From positions 1 through 27,327 of the IMG/VR virus record IMGVR_UViG_3300031746_000138: 27,327 nucleotides of DNA; one strand, 5' to 3'. Below are positions 11,820 to 19,976 of the stretch, piece by piece. Position numbers and translations under genes: made by a program. The DNA is from a virus. The first letter of the stretch is position 1. Each line of letters begins with the position of its first letter. The notes under the pieces are model-generated. The model did no database searches. It was given only the letters and a program-made list of their open reading frames with translations, and was not told the origin of the DNA.

Positions 11820-11827
11820 TATTTATA
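11820..11827 (+). promoter_or_regulatory. late promoter motif TATTTATA
   Basis: TATTTATA, preceded by GA, ends 15 nt before the ATG at 11843 and is followed by ATAAATTC. It is the first of five such sites placed just before starts in the late half. Confidence 0.6.
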
Positions 11828-11842
11828 ATAAATTCATTCTAT

Positions 11843-12688
11843 ATGAAAGGTTACGAGTATTATCCGGAAACGAAAAGGTATTATCCTGTAGTAAATCAAG
11901 TAGTAACCAAAATAAAAAGTGGTGCCTATCATTTGATGTTAGATATGCAAAATAATGTAGCATTCTTTGAAGAAATACTTCCTAATTCAAATGAAATAAT
12001 TGAATTGCCTGGGATGCCTGTGACTCAAATATTAGAAGAAGTAGATAAATTCTGGACATCTAAAGACCAATATATTAATTTAAAATTACCATATAAAAGA
12101 GGAATTCTATTACATGGTAAACCGGGAACAGGTAAGACAACAGTTATTAAAAAGATATCAGATTATGTTGTTAAGAACGACGGTTTAGTATTTTATATTA
12201 ATTGGTTTAATGAGTTATCAGCAAAAATGCTTTTAACTTTTAGAGAAACGGAACCGGATAGGCCTATTGCTATTATATTTGAAGAAATCGATATTATGGT
12301 TGCAACGGAACAAGCCGCTTCAGAAACAGGTATGCTGCTAAACGCTTTAGATGGTATTTATAATTTGCATAATTTTATTTTTATAGCATCAACTAATGAC
12401 TTGAATTCAATACCTGATTCATTAAAGAAGCGTCCTAGTAGATTTGATATCGTACAAGAAATTGCATATCCGACAGCCGATGATAGAAGAGCATTTATTA
12501 CTTCTAAATTAGATGCTGAAAATCTTAAGAAGATTGATTTAGAAAAATGGATAGCTGATACTACTGATTTTGGAGTCGCACATATACAAGAATTAATCAT
12601 AAGCGTGTTTATATATAGTAAAAAATACGAGGCGGTTCTTAAAATATTAAAAGCTGAACACAAAAAAGTAGGATTTAAAACCTATTGA
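11843..12688 (+). CDS. AAA+ ATPase
   Basis: 281 aa. Walker A is GKPGTGKT (residues 92-99), Walker B IIFEEID (144-150), sensor-1 ASTND (N185), and the Arg-finger region is KKRPSRFD (R197, R200). These are typical of the FtsH/BCS1/Cdc48 classical AAA clade. The first 85 residues are a separate N-terminal domain (YHLMLDMQNNVAFFEE). There is no membrane segment and no protease motif. Such ATPases remodel or unfold protein partners. The position at the head of the late region, ahead of the sigma factor and tail genes, suggests a role in late expression or assembly (inference). Not a T4 gp44 clamp loader or gp41 helicase by motif. Confidence 0.88.
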   Translation: MKGYEYYPETKRYYPVVNQVVTKIKSGAYHLMLDMQNNVAFFEEILPNSNEIIELPGMPVTQILEEVDKFWTSKDQYINLKLPYKRGILLHGKPGTGKTTVIKKISDYVVKNDGLVFYINWFNELSAKMLLTFRETEPDRPIAIIFEEIDIMVATEQAASETGMLLNALDGIYNLHNFIFIASTNDLNSIPDSLKKRPSRFDIVQEIAYPTADDRRAFITSKLDAENLKKIDLEKWIADTTDFGVAHIQELIISVFIYSKKYEAVLKILKAEHKKVGFKTY

Positions 12689-12699
12689 TAACATTAACA

Positions 12700-12707
12700 T
12701 ATTTATA
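12700..12707 (+). promoter_or_regulatory. late promoter motif TATTTATA
   Basis: TATTTATA, preceded by ACA, ends only 5 nt before the ATG at 12713. A transcript from it would be almost leaderless if that ATG is used. Weaker than the other four sites in context. Confidence 0.45.
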
Positions 12708-12712
12708 GTTAT

Positions 12713-13147
12713 ATGATTTTACGTGATTTAATTAAATCTAATTTCCTTTCTAATTTCGAATATGAAATTTCAAAAGCTAGTTCGGTTAAATATCTTAAAA
12801 GTATAAATTTTTTAGATACAGAGTATTCAACTAAATTATATACAAGTAAAAAGATAAGTAAGCATGTACATTTATTTACTTTTGTTTATTATTATTCCGG
12901 TCTTAGGAAAATGGTAAATACAGTCATTGAACCGCCTAAGAATTATTTATTCTATAAGTATATGAACTATGCATTCGTTATGCATACAGATATGGCTCAG
13001 ATTAGATATATGGAAGGTGCCCAATTAGCGGCTTCTGGATTATTGCCTATACACCGGGTGAAAGTAATAAACAAACACGGATTAGAATTATTCGTTCTAC
13101 TATATGATATCAATTTTAATTTTGATACTAGAATTAATTTAAACTAA
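12713..13147 (+). CDS. hypothetical protein, 144 aa
   Basis: No family recognised. The protein is basic and aromatic-rich, with an N-terminal helix (MILRDLIKSNFLSNFEYEIS), a strand-rich middle (KHVHLFTFVYYYSGLRKMV), a Tyr/Met-rich section, and a C-terminal strand pair (HRVKVINKHGLELFVLLYDI). No signal or membrane span is convincing. It is 24 nt downstream of the AAA+ ATPase and may be its partner. The first ATG is used, although it lies very near the promoter motif at 12700. Confidence 0.75.
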   Translation: MILRDLIKSNFLSNFEYEISKASSVKYLKSINFLDTEYSTKLYTSKKISKHVHLFTFVYYYSGLRKMVNTVIEPPKNYLFYKYMNYAFVMHTDMAQIRYMEGAQLAASGLLPIHRVKVINKHGLELFVLLYDINFNFDTRINLN

Positions 13148-13152
13148 AAGTT

Positions 13153-13323
13153 ATGAAACATAAAGATTTTGCAAAGGACAAGTTAGATAAGATAGAAACT
13201 CTTATACGAACAACCCAACAATTAATTAAGCGCGGTGGCAACAGAGACCAAGTAAATGAATTTCTGGATGTAATGCAAAACGAAGTAACCGCTTTAACCG
13301 AAAGGATTAATTTGGAAGATTAA
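13153..13323 (+). CDS. small helical protein, 56 aa
   Basis: The ATG at 13153 follows 5 nt after the previous stop. The frame ends at TAA 13321-13323. The whole protein appears to be two helices (KDKLDKIETLIRTTQQLIK and DQVNEFLDVMQNEVTALTER) joined at RGGNR, with heptad-like spacing, so a helical hairpin or dimer is likely. No function assigned. Confidence 0.7.
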   Translation: MKHKDFAKDKLDKIETLIRTTQQLIKRGGNRDQVNEFLDVMQNEVTALTERINLED

Positions 13324-13342
13324 CCTTTTCTTCTTATCTTTT
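13312..13342 (+). promoter_or_regulatory. weak promoter candidate (TTG-N20-TATCTTTT)
   Basis: TTG 13312-13314 and TATCTTTT 13335-13342 with a 20-bp spacer, preceded by TTCT as in the strong promoters. It overlaps the end of the 56-aa gene and would give an almost leaderless message for the ATG at 13347. Low confidence. Confidence 0.3.
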
Positions 13343-13346
13343 TATT

Positions 13347-13769
13347 ATGAATATAGTTAAAAGTAAATCATCTTCTACACGAAACGATGCATACTTTGTA
13401 AGTATGTCTTGCAGTTGCGGTAGAATAGTAGACAAAGTATCTAGTGATGCCGTTGCTGTAACTTGCTGGAGATGCGTATGTAAATTAATGCCTAACGATG
13501 AACTGAATGACACCATCGTTGCCTTAAAGAAAACATATCCTAGGGGTTGGAAAACTCAGGAATTGTTTGTTGATTTAGAAGGCAATGTATATAAGTTAGG
13601 TGAACGCGTTAAAGAATTAAAAGGAAAATATCCAGTGACGCCGTATACACCGAAAGACCCTGAATTAAAAATAGAAAGGGCGCCTAGGAAAAAGAAAAAG
13701 ACATTTAAGGAACAAGTAGAAGAAGTGATGATTCGTCAAAAGAATTTCGCTGAAGGTAAATTCGAATAA
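13347..13769 (+). CDS. zinc-ribbon-like protein, 140 aa
   Basis: The N-terminal cysteine set is C22-x-C24 (SCSCGR) and C40-W-R-C43-x-C45, a likely single zinc-binding knuckle. The middle contains a KKTYPRGWKTQELFVDLEGN stretch (about residues 60-79) with a DLEGNVYKLGE turn that looks like a short beta unit. The C-terminus (about 100-140) is strongly basic (APRKKKKTFKEQ) and probably helical. A zinc knuckle plus a basic tail suggests nucleic-acid binding; the target is unknown. It lies among late-region regulators ahead of the sigma factor gene, so a transcription or packaging accessory is conceivable. Confidence 0.75.
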   Translation: MNIVKSKSSSTRNDAYFVSMSCSCGRIVDKVSSDAVAVTCWRCVCKLMPNDELNDTIVALKKTYPRGWKTQELFVDLEGNVYKLGERVKELKGKYPVTPYTPKDPELKIERAPRKKKKTFKEQVEEVMIRQKNFAEGKFE

Positions 13770-13781
13770 AAAATAATTGTT

Positions 13782-14492
13782 ATGATAGTAAATAAGAGAA
13801 ATAAAATGGAATTAACTCCTGAGCAAATTCATGAAAACTGGGATAAGTTATTAGGTATTATTGATAAGTATATAGCATCTCCTAGGAAAGAACAACTTAA
13901 AGCTTTATATGAAAAGTATGAAGATAGGTTAGCAACGATGCCGGCATCCGGACGCGAAGCCTTTCACTCATGTTTCGTTGGTGGGTATGTAGACCATATC
14001 TTAAATGTAATTGAATGCGGATTGAAGACTGCAAAAATGTGGGAATTCTTTGGTGCTAAAAAAGACTGGACTGATGAAGAATTAGTATTTAGTTTAATGA
14101 ATCACGATTTCGGAAAAGTAGGAGATGATGATGGTGAGTACTATATTCCTAATGAATCAGAATGGCATAGAAAGAATTTAGGTATTATGTATAAGTCAAA
14201 TCCAGCTATACATAACATGACAGTCCCAGATAGAGGATTGTTCTTAATGCAAGAAAACGGGATAGCTGTTTCAAAGAATGAATATCTAAGTATCAAATTA
14301 CATGATGGATTATATGATGATATTAATAAACCGTACTTGTTATCATTTGATGATGATAAAAAATTAAAGACTAATTTACCTTTCATTGTTCATCAAGCTG
14401 ACTTTTTAGCATATAGAATTGAATATGAAAAATGGAAAGAAATATCAACTAACAAAATTTCTGGAATTAAAAAATCAATTGCTAATTTATGA
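13782..14492 (+). CDS. HD-domain phosphohydrolase
   Basis: 236 aa from the first ATG. A second ATG at 13806 (MELTPEQIHENW) has the more typical A-rich upstream sequence and may be the real start. HD-family residues are clear: H72 in GGYVDH, the H108-D109 pair in MNHDFGKVGD, H174-D175 in LHDGLYDD, and H204/D207 in IVHQADFLAYR. The layout resembles the HD domain of YhaM-type 3'-5' exoribonucleases but without the OB domain, so it may act on nucleotides or nucleic acids. It differs clearly from the SpoT-like HD protein at 5857. It overlaps the next gene as ATGA. Confidence 0.82.
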   Translation: MIVNKRNKMELTPEQIHENWDKLLGIIDKYIASPRKEQLKALYEKYEDRLATMPASGREAFHSCFVGGYVDHILNVIECGLKTAKMWEFFGAKKDWTDEELVFSLMNHDFGKVGDDDGEYYIPNESEWHRKNLGIMYKSNPAIHNMTVPDRGLFLMQENGIAVSKNEYLSIKLHDGLYDDINKPYLLSFDDDKKLKTNLPFIVHQADFLAYRIEYEKWKEISTNKISGIKKSIANL

Positions 14493-14797
14493 TTACATTT
14501 ATTATAGTATTATTAATACTTTTATTGTGTGGTTCGGTGTATGCTAATTATAACCTAATTAAAAAATCTGAAAAACTAGAAGATAAATATCTAGAATTAT
14601 ATAATTCATTTTGTTATATACGTGATAGTTTTGAAGTTGGGTATAAAGTAATGCAAAAGGTTGATAAGTTAGGGGCATTTGCTGCTGATGATGAAACCGG
14701 CACAATTTTTAATACCGTTAGGGATACCGTTGAAGATTTAAAGAAGTTAACAAATATAGAAGTAACTGACGAAAATGGGAAGGAAGAAAAAAAATAA
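14489..14797 (+). CDS. membrane-anchored hypothetical protein, 102 aa
   Basis: One N-terminal transmembrane segment (residues 2-20, ITFIIVLLILLLCGSVYAN) is followed by a coiled helix (LIKKSEKLEDKYLELY) and a soluble part with a DKLGAFAADDETGTIF motif. I recall this arrangement from small proteins next to gp55-like genes in T4-like marine phages; their role is unknown. It overlaps the sigma factor gene by 23 nt, so the two are likely translationally coupled. Confidence 0.78.
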   Translation: MITFIIVLLILLLCGSVYANYNLIKKSEKLEDKYLELYNSFCYIRDSFEVGYKVMQKVDKLGAFAADDETGTIFNTVRDTVEDLKKLTNIEVTDENGKEEKK

Positions 14798-15491
14798 AGG
14801 TGATAATACTAAATCGAATTCAAAGAATTATTTTACTACTGAAACGGAGTTAGCTATAGTTGAATATCTAAATACTGAGGATGACTTTCTGCGTAATAAA
14901 ATATACAGGGAAAAGATTGATTACCCGTTAAATAAATTAGCTGAAAATATCATTCATACATATAAAATGTATTATTATGATGACCGATATGAACATTTCA
15001 AACATGAAATAGTAGCATACCTTTTAGAGAAATTGCCTAAAATTGATTTAGAAAAAGGAAAAGCATTCTCATACTTAACTAGAACAGCTATTAATTATTG
15101 TATTATTAATAATTCAGAAGGGTACTCAGATAAAATAAACAAAAGTGATTTAGATACTGTAGATAAAGAAATAGATGTAGCGTCTATTGACAGGTTAGAA
15201 ACGGTAAAGTCTGAATTATACGTATTCTTTGATAAATATATTGAATATTGGGAAAAGAATATGACAGTGCATTTTACCAAAAAGCAAGATTTACAAATAA
15301 TTGATTCAATATTGCAATTGTTTAAGAGTCGAGAAAACATGGATATTTTTAATAAAAAAGCATTCTATATTATGCTTAGAGAAATGACAGATGCAAATAC
15401 GCAACAAATTACTAGAACTATTAGTGTGATGAAAGATAAATATCGAGAGTTATATGAAGAATATTTATCAACGGATGATATTAAAATATAA
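14775..15491 (+). CDS. gp55-like late sigma factor
   Basis: 238 aa. After a basic tail (GRKKKNKGD), the part at residues 45-112 matches sigma-70 region 2 as found in T4 gp55: a helix LNKLAENIIHTYKMYYYDD, then HFKHEIVAYLLEKLPKIDL, then KGKAFSYLTRTAINYCI. T4 gp55 directs host RNA polymerase to the short late promoter TATAAATA. A TATTTATA motif precedes five genes here, fitting a sigma that reads only a -10-like box. The C-terminal half is helical and poorly characterised; a sliding-clamp-binding tail as in T4 is not obvious. A strong terminator follows 5 nt after the stop. Confidence 0.82.
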   Translation: MGRKKKNKGDNTKSNSKNYFTTETELAIVEYLNTEDDFLRNKIYREKIDYPLNKLAENIIHTYKMYYYDDRYEHFKHEIVAYLLEKLPKIDLEKGKAFSYLTRTAINYCIINNSEGYSDKINKSDLDTVDKEIDVASIDRLETVKSELYVFFDKYIEYWEKNMTVHFTKKQDLQIIDSILQLFKSRENMDIFNKKAFYIMLREMTDANTQQITRTISVMKDKYRELYEEYLSTDDIKI

Positions 15492-15496
15492 ATGAT

Positions 15497-15518
15497 AAGG
15501 GGTCGATTTTGACCCCTT
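15497..15518 (+). terminator. intrinsic terminator
   Basis: AAGGGGTC (15497-15504), loop GATTTT, GACCCCTT (15511-15518): a perfect 8-bp stem followed by TCTTATTTAT. It ends the sigma factor transcript and separates it from the tail gene block. A TTG at 15509 inside this hairpin extends the next reading frame but cannot be its start. Confidence 0.88.
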
Positions 15519-15521
15519 TCT

Positions 15522-15529
15522 TATTTATA
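15522..15529 (+). promoter_or_regulatory. late promoter motif TATTTATA
   Basis: TATTTATA, followed by ATAAATC as at 11820, sits directly after the terminator and ends 12 nt before the ATG at 15542. A terminator followed at once by this motif is good evidence that a new transcript starts here. Confidence 0.65.
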
Positions 15530-15541
15530 ATAAATCGTGTT

Positions 15542-15931
15542 ATGGGACTAGATAAAGATTCTCCAATTTTTGATAATAAATCATTTGCTGATATAGCCAA
15601 GGATATTTACGAGGCGAAAGGTAAAAAGGATGTAGTGATACGGGACTTAGTACAACAGGTTTCAGACCTAATTAAAACCACTCACGACGCAACTATGCTA
15701 ATTCCGGTTATTAAGGAATATCTAGAAGTGGGTGTAAAAAACGATGAAATGCTAGTTAAATTAGCAGTAGTTATACAACGAATTATGAGTGATACAACGG
15801 TGAATGGTACTGATGAATTTGGTATGTCAGCTGATGAGAAAGCTAAATTCATGAAAGATGTTGAATCTACAATCAAGGCAGGTGCTATGATTAAATTACC
15901 TACATCAGAACCTAATACTTTAAAACAATGA
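15542..15931 (+). CDS. hypothetical tail-region protein, 129 aa
   Basis: The start is the ATG at 15542, downstream of the late promoter motif; a longer frame from TTG 15509 would lie in the terminator. The protein is mostly helical (FADIAKDIYEAKGKKD, VIRDLVQQVSDLIKTTH, IPVIKEYLEVGVKNDEMLVK) and ends in a short unstructured tail (LPTSEPNTLKQ). No family recognised. It overlaps the hub gene as ATGA, so it probably belongs to baseplate assembly, perhaps as a small hub or chaperone protein. Confidence 0.78.
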   Translation: MGLDKDSPIFDNKSFADIAKDIYEAKGKKDVVIRDLVQQVSDLIKTTHDATMLIPVIKEYLEVGVKNDEMLVKLAVVIQRIMSDTTVNGTDEFGMSADEKAKFMKDVESTIKAGAMIKLPTSEPNTLKQ

Positions 15932-17379
15932 GTTTATTTCCTAATTTATCACCTAATAGTAATTCAAATACTAACTCAGTAAATCCTAGGGATATTCAAA
16001 ACCCATCAGTGTTTACAGCTGAAGTAGTTGATGTGATGATTACGGGGTCAATATCTTTTCCTAGACCGGGTACTATAAAGTTTAGAGCGTATCGAGATTA
16101 TGGTGTAGCTGTTAGTAACATTGTCACACACGCATTACCATTAGATTCGAATATAATTAAGCCACCGTTAATAGGTGAGTTTGTAGTTATCATAAAATCG
16201 GTTAATGGTAATATAAAAGACAAAGCATATCTAAGAGATGCTGTTTATTATTATACCAGTATAGTAAGTACAGGTGGTAATCGTTCACATAATATATTTG
16301 ATAATTCTAAAACATTTACTAGAGACCCAGATGCTGTTACTTTAGAAAATAAAACATTCGATACACAATTAACAAATACCGGTTCAATATACCAAAAAAG
16401 TTCTACATCTATTCATGAAGGATTTGTAATATATGAAGGTAGATTCGGACAATCAATTGTACAAGGTGCTTCTAGTAAGGAGCGACCTGACGGTATCGGG
16501 TCAATATTAGGCGGTAATAATGGCGACCCGTTTACTGTTATACGTAACGGTAATAAAGGTAGAATACCTAATATAAAGAATGATGCCTGCAGTATGTATA
16601 TGTTGTCGAATCAACGAATTATAATTCAAGATGCATCGTTTGATAGTATATTAGGCGGGTGGACTACATTAAATTTAGATAATATAGATGCAGCAGTTCA
16701 AGAAGTAGTAATGGAAGACATACAAGACAAAGAGTCTATATCCGCTGACCCTAGAGCAGAGTTCACAGACCCAGCAGAAAGCATAACACCTATAGAAATT
16801 ACGCATAATTCAGATGAAGGTGTGCCTGTTTATAATCAAGGTGACCCACGTTGGGGTAGTTTAAAAGCTACTAGTGAAACATATACAATGAAACAAGCAG
16901 GGTGTGCAATGTGTTCAATGGCTATGGTTGTTAGATACTTAACTAGCGTTGATGCTATTACTCCTGAATTATTATTTAATGTTAAAAAAGTAGTATTAGT
17001 TCATTGGAGTGATATTATATCATATGTGAATTCTAAATACAACGCATCACTTACACCATTAACATTTATCATGAATCCTAAAGATATGGTAATAGCTGAT
17101 AGAGCATTAGCATCAGGTATTCCTATATTATTTGAAAGTAAAAATAGAGATAAACCGCATTCAGGAGAAACATATAAAAATAACATTTTAGAAGCATCTA
17201 GTTCAAATCAAAAACCGTATGTAGGAGGAAAGCAGCATTGGATGGTTATAACATCAAAGAATGCTGATGGTTCATATAACCTAAATGACCCGAATGGCGG
17301 CCGTGTTCGTAAAAAACAAAGTTCAGCTGACATTTTAAATAAAGTAGGAAGATTTGGATTCATAAATTTTAAACCATAA
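15928..17379 (+). CDS. gp5-like baseplate hub with C39-like peptidase domain
   Basis: 483 aa. Residues about 25-115 resemble the gp5 OB-fold: FTAEVVDVMITGSISFPRPG, then FRAYRDYGVAV, then ALPLDSNIIKPPLIGEFVVI. A middle linker follows. From about residue 299 a C39-like (papain-type) domain begins: VPVYNQGDPRWG, AGCAMCSMAMVV (likely catalytic Cys at 326, or Cys 329), KQHWMVITS (H437) and LNDPNGG (N453/D454). In T4 the hub gp5 carries a lysozyme domain; here a cysteine peptidase or amidase appears to take its place, so it may cut peptidoglycan peptides during injection (inference). It has no glycoside-hydrolase motif. Confidence 0.82.
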   Translation: MSLFPNLSPNSNSNTNSVNPRDIQNPSVFTAEVVDVMITGSISFPRPGTIKFRAYRDYGVAVSNIVTHALPLDSNIIKPPLIGEFVVIIKSVNGNIKDKAYLRDAVYYYTSIVSTGGNRSHNIFDNSKTFTRDPDAVTLENKTFDTQLTNTGSIYQKSSTSIHEGFVIYEGRFGQSIVQGASSKERPDGIGSILGGNNGDPFTVIRNGNKGRIPNIKNDACSMYMLSNQRIIIQDASFDSILGGWTTLNLDNIDAAVQEVVMEDIQDKESISADPRAEFTDPAESITPIEITHNSDEGVPVYNQGDPRWGSLKATSETYTMKQAGCAMCSMAMVVRYLTSVDAITPELLFNVKKVVLVHWSDIISYVNSKYNASLTPLTFIMNPKDMVIADRALASGIPILFESKNRDKPHSGETYKNNILEASSSNQKPYVGGKQHWMVITSKNADGSYNLNDPNGGRVRKKQSSADILNKVGRFGFINFKP

Positions 17380-17380
17380 T

Positions 17381-17860
17381 ATGGCATTTTTAAGAATAAC
17401 ATCACCGGATGAATATCAAGGCAGTCAGTATGTATTTAGTTCAGGTAGAATTATATTAAATTCAGTTGCTGGACCTACTGATAGTGGCGATATGTTTTTA
17501 GCAGCCGCAGGTTCAATGGCTTTAGGTTCAGGAAACACGATGCATTTTAATTCTAAGGATGATATGTTTTTTAATGTATCAGGTAGTAATAAAATAGTAT
17601 TTGGTAAACCTGGAACTGCTCGCCCTAAAATACAAGCTAATTTATTGGGCGCAAGTACTTATGAATTTCTAGATGATATATTAAGTCTTATTTCAACATT
17701 AAAAATACATACTCCTATGGGTACGGCTGTCATTGCTCAAGAATCAATTGACAAATTACTAGATTTACAAAAGAAGTACTTGCAACCTACTAGTAACCAA
17801 TATATTTTATCTGATTTAGTTTTTACCGCAGACAACATACAACCTAAAAATGCCAATTAA
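17381..17860 (+). CDS. spike-like beta-structured baseplate protein, 159 aa
   Basis: The central part (about residues 35-80) is a regular short-strand series with G/S/N turns (MFLAAAGSMALGSGNTMHF, then DDMFFNVSGSNKIVF), as in the beta-helical needle of T4 gp5 or similar spikes. The C-terminal third is helical (FLDDILSLISTLKIHTPMG). It lies 1 nt after the hub gene, so the T4 gp5 needle may be encoded here as a separate polypeptide. The final part overlaps the next gene by 11 nt. The spike role is inferred from repeats and position. Confidence 0.65.
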   Translation: MAFLRITSPDEYQGSQYVFSSGRIILNSVAGPTDSGDMFLAAAGSMALGSGNTMHFNSKDDMFFNVSGSNKIVFGKPGTARPKIQANLLGASTYEFLDDILSLISTLKIHTPMGTAVIAQESIDKLLDLQKKYLQPTSNQYILSDLVFTADNIQPKNAN

Positions 17861-19538
17861 TTGGAAATCACAATTTGACACACCGTTAATTAATCTTATA
17901 CATCTAAATCAAATAGAAAATTCGGACCAATTAGTAAATAAAATTGCTCAGTTTTATGATTTAGCTATTAAGACGGGAACACCGATGGCTCCTGGTACAC
18001 CAGCTGGTCCTGTTGTTACAGGTAATATTCAAGGGTTCAAATCATCTTTAAAGTTATATTACAAAATACAAAAGGTAGCTACGGTTAAAACTGAAACTGC
18101 TAAATATATACAGCGAATTAAGAAGTTAGTTGAATTAGGAAAAGAAATTAAAATAGAAATATCTAATATTAATGATGAATTAAAAAGTACTAAATCTGAT
18201 AAATTATCAATATTAAATAGTATAGTAAAAATAAAGAATAGTGATAGTATTGAATTATTATTAGCATCAATACCGGAAGGTCATACGAAAGAACGAGTAC
18301 GGAAATTAGGAATTAAAGAAGTAGAATTAAAGAATAAAATAATTAATTTAGAAAATAAATTAAAACGGGTTGTAACGGATAAGATTAATGACCTAAAGAA
18401 AGAAATAGCTAACTTTATAAAGAAATTGCAACCAGGAGGTAATGAAGGCAGTATTAAAAAACGAAAATTTAAGGGAATAACCGACGCTAAAAAGATAACT
18501 AGGCAATCTATATCCAGTATAAAATTAATACAAGCTGAAATAAAGGATACTACGGCTCAAATAGATTCAATATCAAATTCTATTAATAGTATTAATGGAA
18601 TAAAACCCGTAGACTTTAATTTAATCCTAGGAATAACCAAACAAATAATAACCTCGTCATATGATAAGACGCTAGAATTAATGACTGCAATATTGGTTAT
18701 TATAGGCGGTTATCCGGATAGTATAGTATCATCTAACACCAAATCGAAAATAAGAAAGGACTTATCTAAAATAGCTGATTTTAAATTAAAAGTACAAACC
18801 AAAGAAACAGAAATTACTACTAAGTATAAAAACAAAATAAAGAAAAAGATAGCTGATATAACGAAATCGTTGATTCCATCAAAGAATAAGAAGACAAATA
18901 GAATCAAAGAAAAAATTAATGATTCAAAGCGAATACAACATATAATTAAACAGCTTAATACCATAAAGAAGGATGCTGTGTTTGTAGTAAATTTCATTAA
19001 GGTTATTAAATTGATTAAAGCGGATATTGAGAAACAGCAATATAAATCCGGTGTCAATAGTTCAATTCGATTGTCCGAAGCAACATTATCCTTTATACAC
19101 AAGAATGACCCCGTTTTATATTCAAAGGTCTCCAAGAACACTACGATTCTACATATTAAATCCTTTATTCATGATAAAGAACAGGAGCTTAACGGCTTTC
19201 TGGCTAAGCTAAAATCAAAAGAGCGAAAATTGCTATCTTTCAAAGATAAATTAGCCCAAAGCATCAAAGATAAATTGGTGAATAAACAGTCTATTATATT
19301 TGGAATATTTGTTAAGATGGCAATTATACGGTATTGGACGGGAGCGGTATGCGTAAATTTAGGAGTAGTTACATTCCCTGGTATAGTTGTAACAGCACCA
19401 TTACGGATGATTGAATCAGAAGGACCCGCAGATACCATATCACAGTTATCCAAAGTATTTCAAGCTCACACTAAAACGGTCGTAGGTACATATACCACTC
19501 CGGTAGGTGTTACCACCCCATGGACGGGTTATTTTTAA
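17850..19538 (+). CDS. long lysine-rich coiled-coil baseplate-region protein, 562 aa
   Basis: Residues about 80-480 are almost continuous helix with very high Lys, Ile and Ser content (for example IQRIKKLVELGKEIKIEISN, LKNKIINLENKLKRV). This gives several coiled-coil stretches and probable rod shape. The N-terminal 80 residues contain a PMAPGTPAGPVV linker. The last 75 residues form a distinct domain (IIRYWTGAVCVNLGVVTFPG, then HTKTVVGTYTTP, ending WTGYF) that I recall from structural proteins of T4-like marine phages. No enzymatic motif is seen. Between the spike and gp25, a baseplate or tail-hub connector is likely. A tape measure is less likely because it is short and lies among the wedge genes. 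Confidence 0.65.
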   Translation: MPINWKSQFDTPLINLIHLNQIENSDQLVNKIAQFYDLAIKTGTPMAPGTPAGPVVTGNIQGFKSSLKLYYKIQKVATVKTETAKYIQRIKKLVELGKEIKIEISNINDELKSTKSDKLSILNSIVKIKNSDSIELLLASIPEGHTKERVRKLGIKEVELKNKIINLENKLKRVVTDKINDLKKEIANFIKKLQPGGNEGSIKKRKFKGITDAKKITRQSISSIKLIQAEIKDTTAQIDSISNSINSINGIKPVDFNLILGITKQIITSSYDKTLELMTAILVIIGGYPDSIVSSNTKSKIRKDLSKIADFKLKVQTKETEITTKYKNKIKKKIADITKSLIPSKNKKTNRIKEKINDSKRIQHIIKQLNTIKKDAVFVVNFIKVIKLIKADIEKQQYKSGVNSSIRLSEATLSFIHKNDPVLYSKVSKNTTILHIKSFIHDKEQELNGFLAKLKSKERKLLSFKDKLAQSIKDKLVNKQSIIFGIFVKMAIIRYWTGAVCVNLGVVTFPGIVVTAPLRMIESEGPADTISQLSKVFQAHTKTVVGTYTTPVGVTTPWTGYF

Positions 19539-19546
19539 TGTTAAGA

Positions 19547-19554
19547 TATTTATT
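19547..19554 (+). promoter_or_regulatory. late promoter motif variant TATTTATT
   Basis: TATTTATT, preceded by AAGA and followed by AGAAAT, ends 14 nt before the ATG at 19569 in the only real gap (19,539-19,568) of the tail block. One base differs from TATTTATA. Confidence 0.5.
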
Positions 19555-19568
19555 AGAAATAGGAATCT

Positions 19569-19976
19569 ATGAAATCAAAGGATTTTTTATTAGTGTTACG
19601 CCATATTATACGGGAAGAAAACAGAAAGGTAATTAAGGAAGAAATTAAATTACTTAAAGAAGAACTTACATTGCTAATTGAAGGTAAGCAACAATCACCT
19701 AGTAGTAAAAAACAAAACATTGACACTATATTATCGTCAATTAACACTACGGTACCTACAAAGTCTCCGAGTAGAAAGTACACAGATAATAAAATGATAA
19801 ATGAATTGCTTCAATCGACTAGTGTTGATAGCGGATTCAAGTCGGCTATGCCAATAACTATGACAGGTGAACCGATTCCGGCGGAAGCTGTAAGCGATGA
19901 TTTAACTGCACAGTTTGCTAATCGTGATTACTCTAAAGTATTAAAACTTTCATTAGAAAAATCAGGTAAAGCATGA
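19569..19976 (+). CDS. hypothetical baseplate-associated protein, 135 aa
   Basis: The N-terminal 45 residues are a charged coiled coil (IIREENRKVIKEEIKLLKEE). A Ser/Thr-rich disordered middle follows. The C-terminus ends with a conserved-looking ANRDYSKVLKLSLEKSGKA. Small proteins ending this way are often found just before gp25 in T4-like phages. The ATGA overlap with gp25 implies coupled synthesis. The function is unknown, perhaps a wedge scaffold. Confidence 0.7.
   Translation: MKSKDFLLVLRHIIREENRKVIKEEIKLLKEELTLLIEGKQQSPSSKKQNIDTILSSINTTVPTKSPSRKYTDNKMINELLQSTSVDSGFKSAMPITMTGEPIPAEAVSDDLTAQFANRDYSKVLKLSLEKSGKA

Noticed and set aside
15509-15541. TTG-initiated extension of the 129-aa protein
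   Set aside because: It begins inside an intrinsic terminator and covers the late promoter motif; ATG 15542 is the sensible start.
18710-19141. 143-aa minus-strand reading frame with hydrophobic segments
   Set aside because: It lies wholly inside the lysine-rich coiled-coil gene; its hydrophobicity is the antisense mirror of Lys/Ile codons. No promoter or leader is visible.
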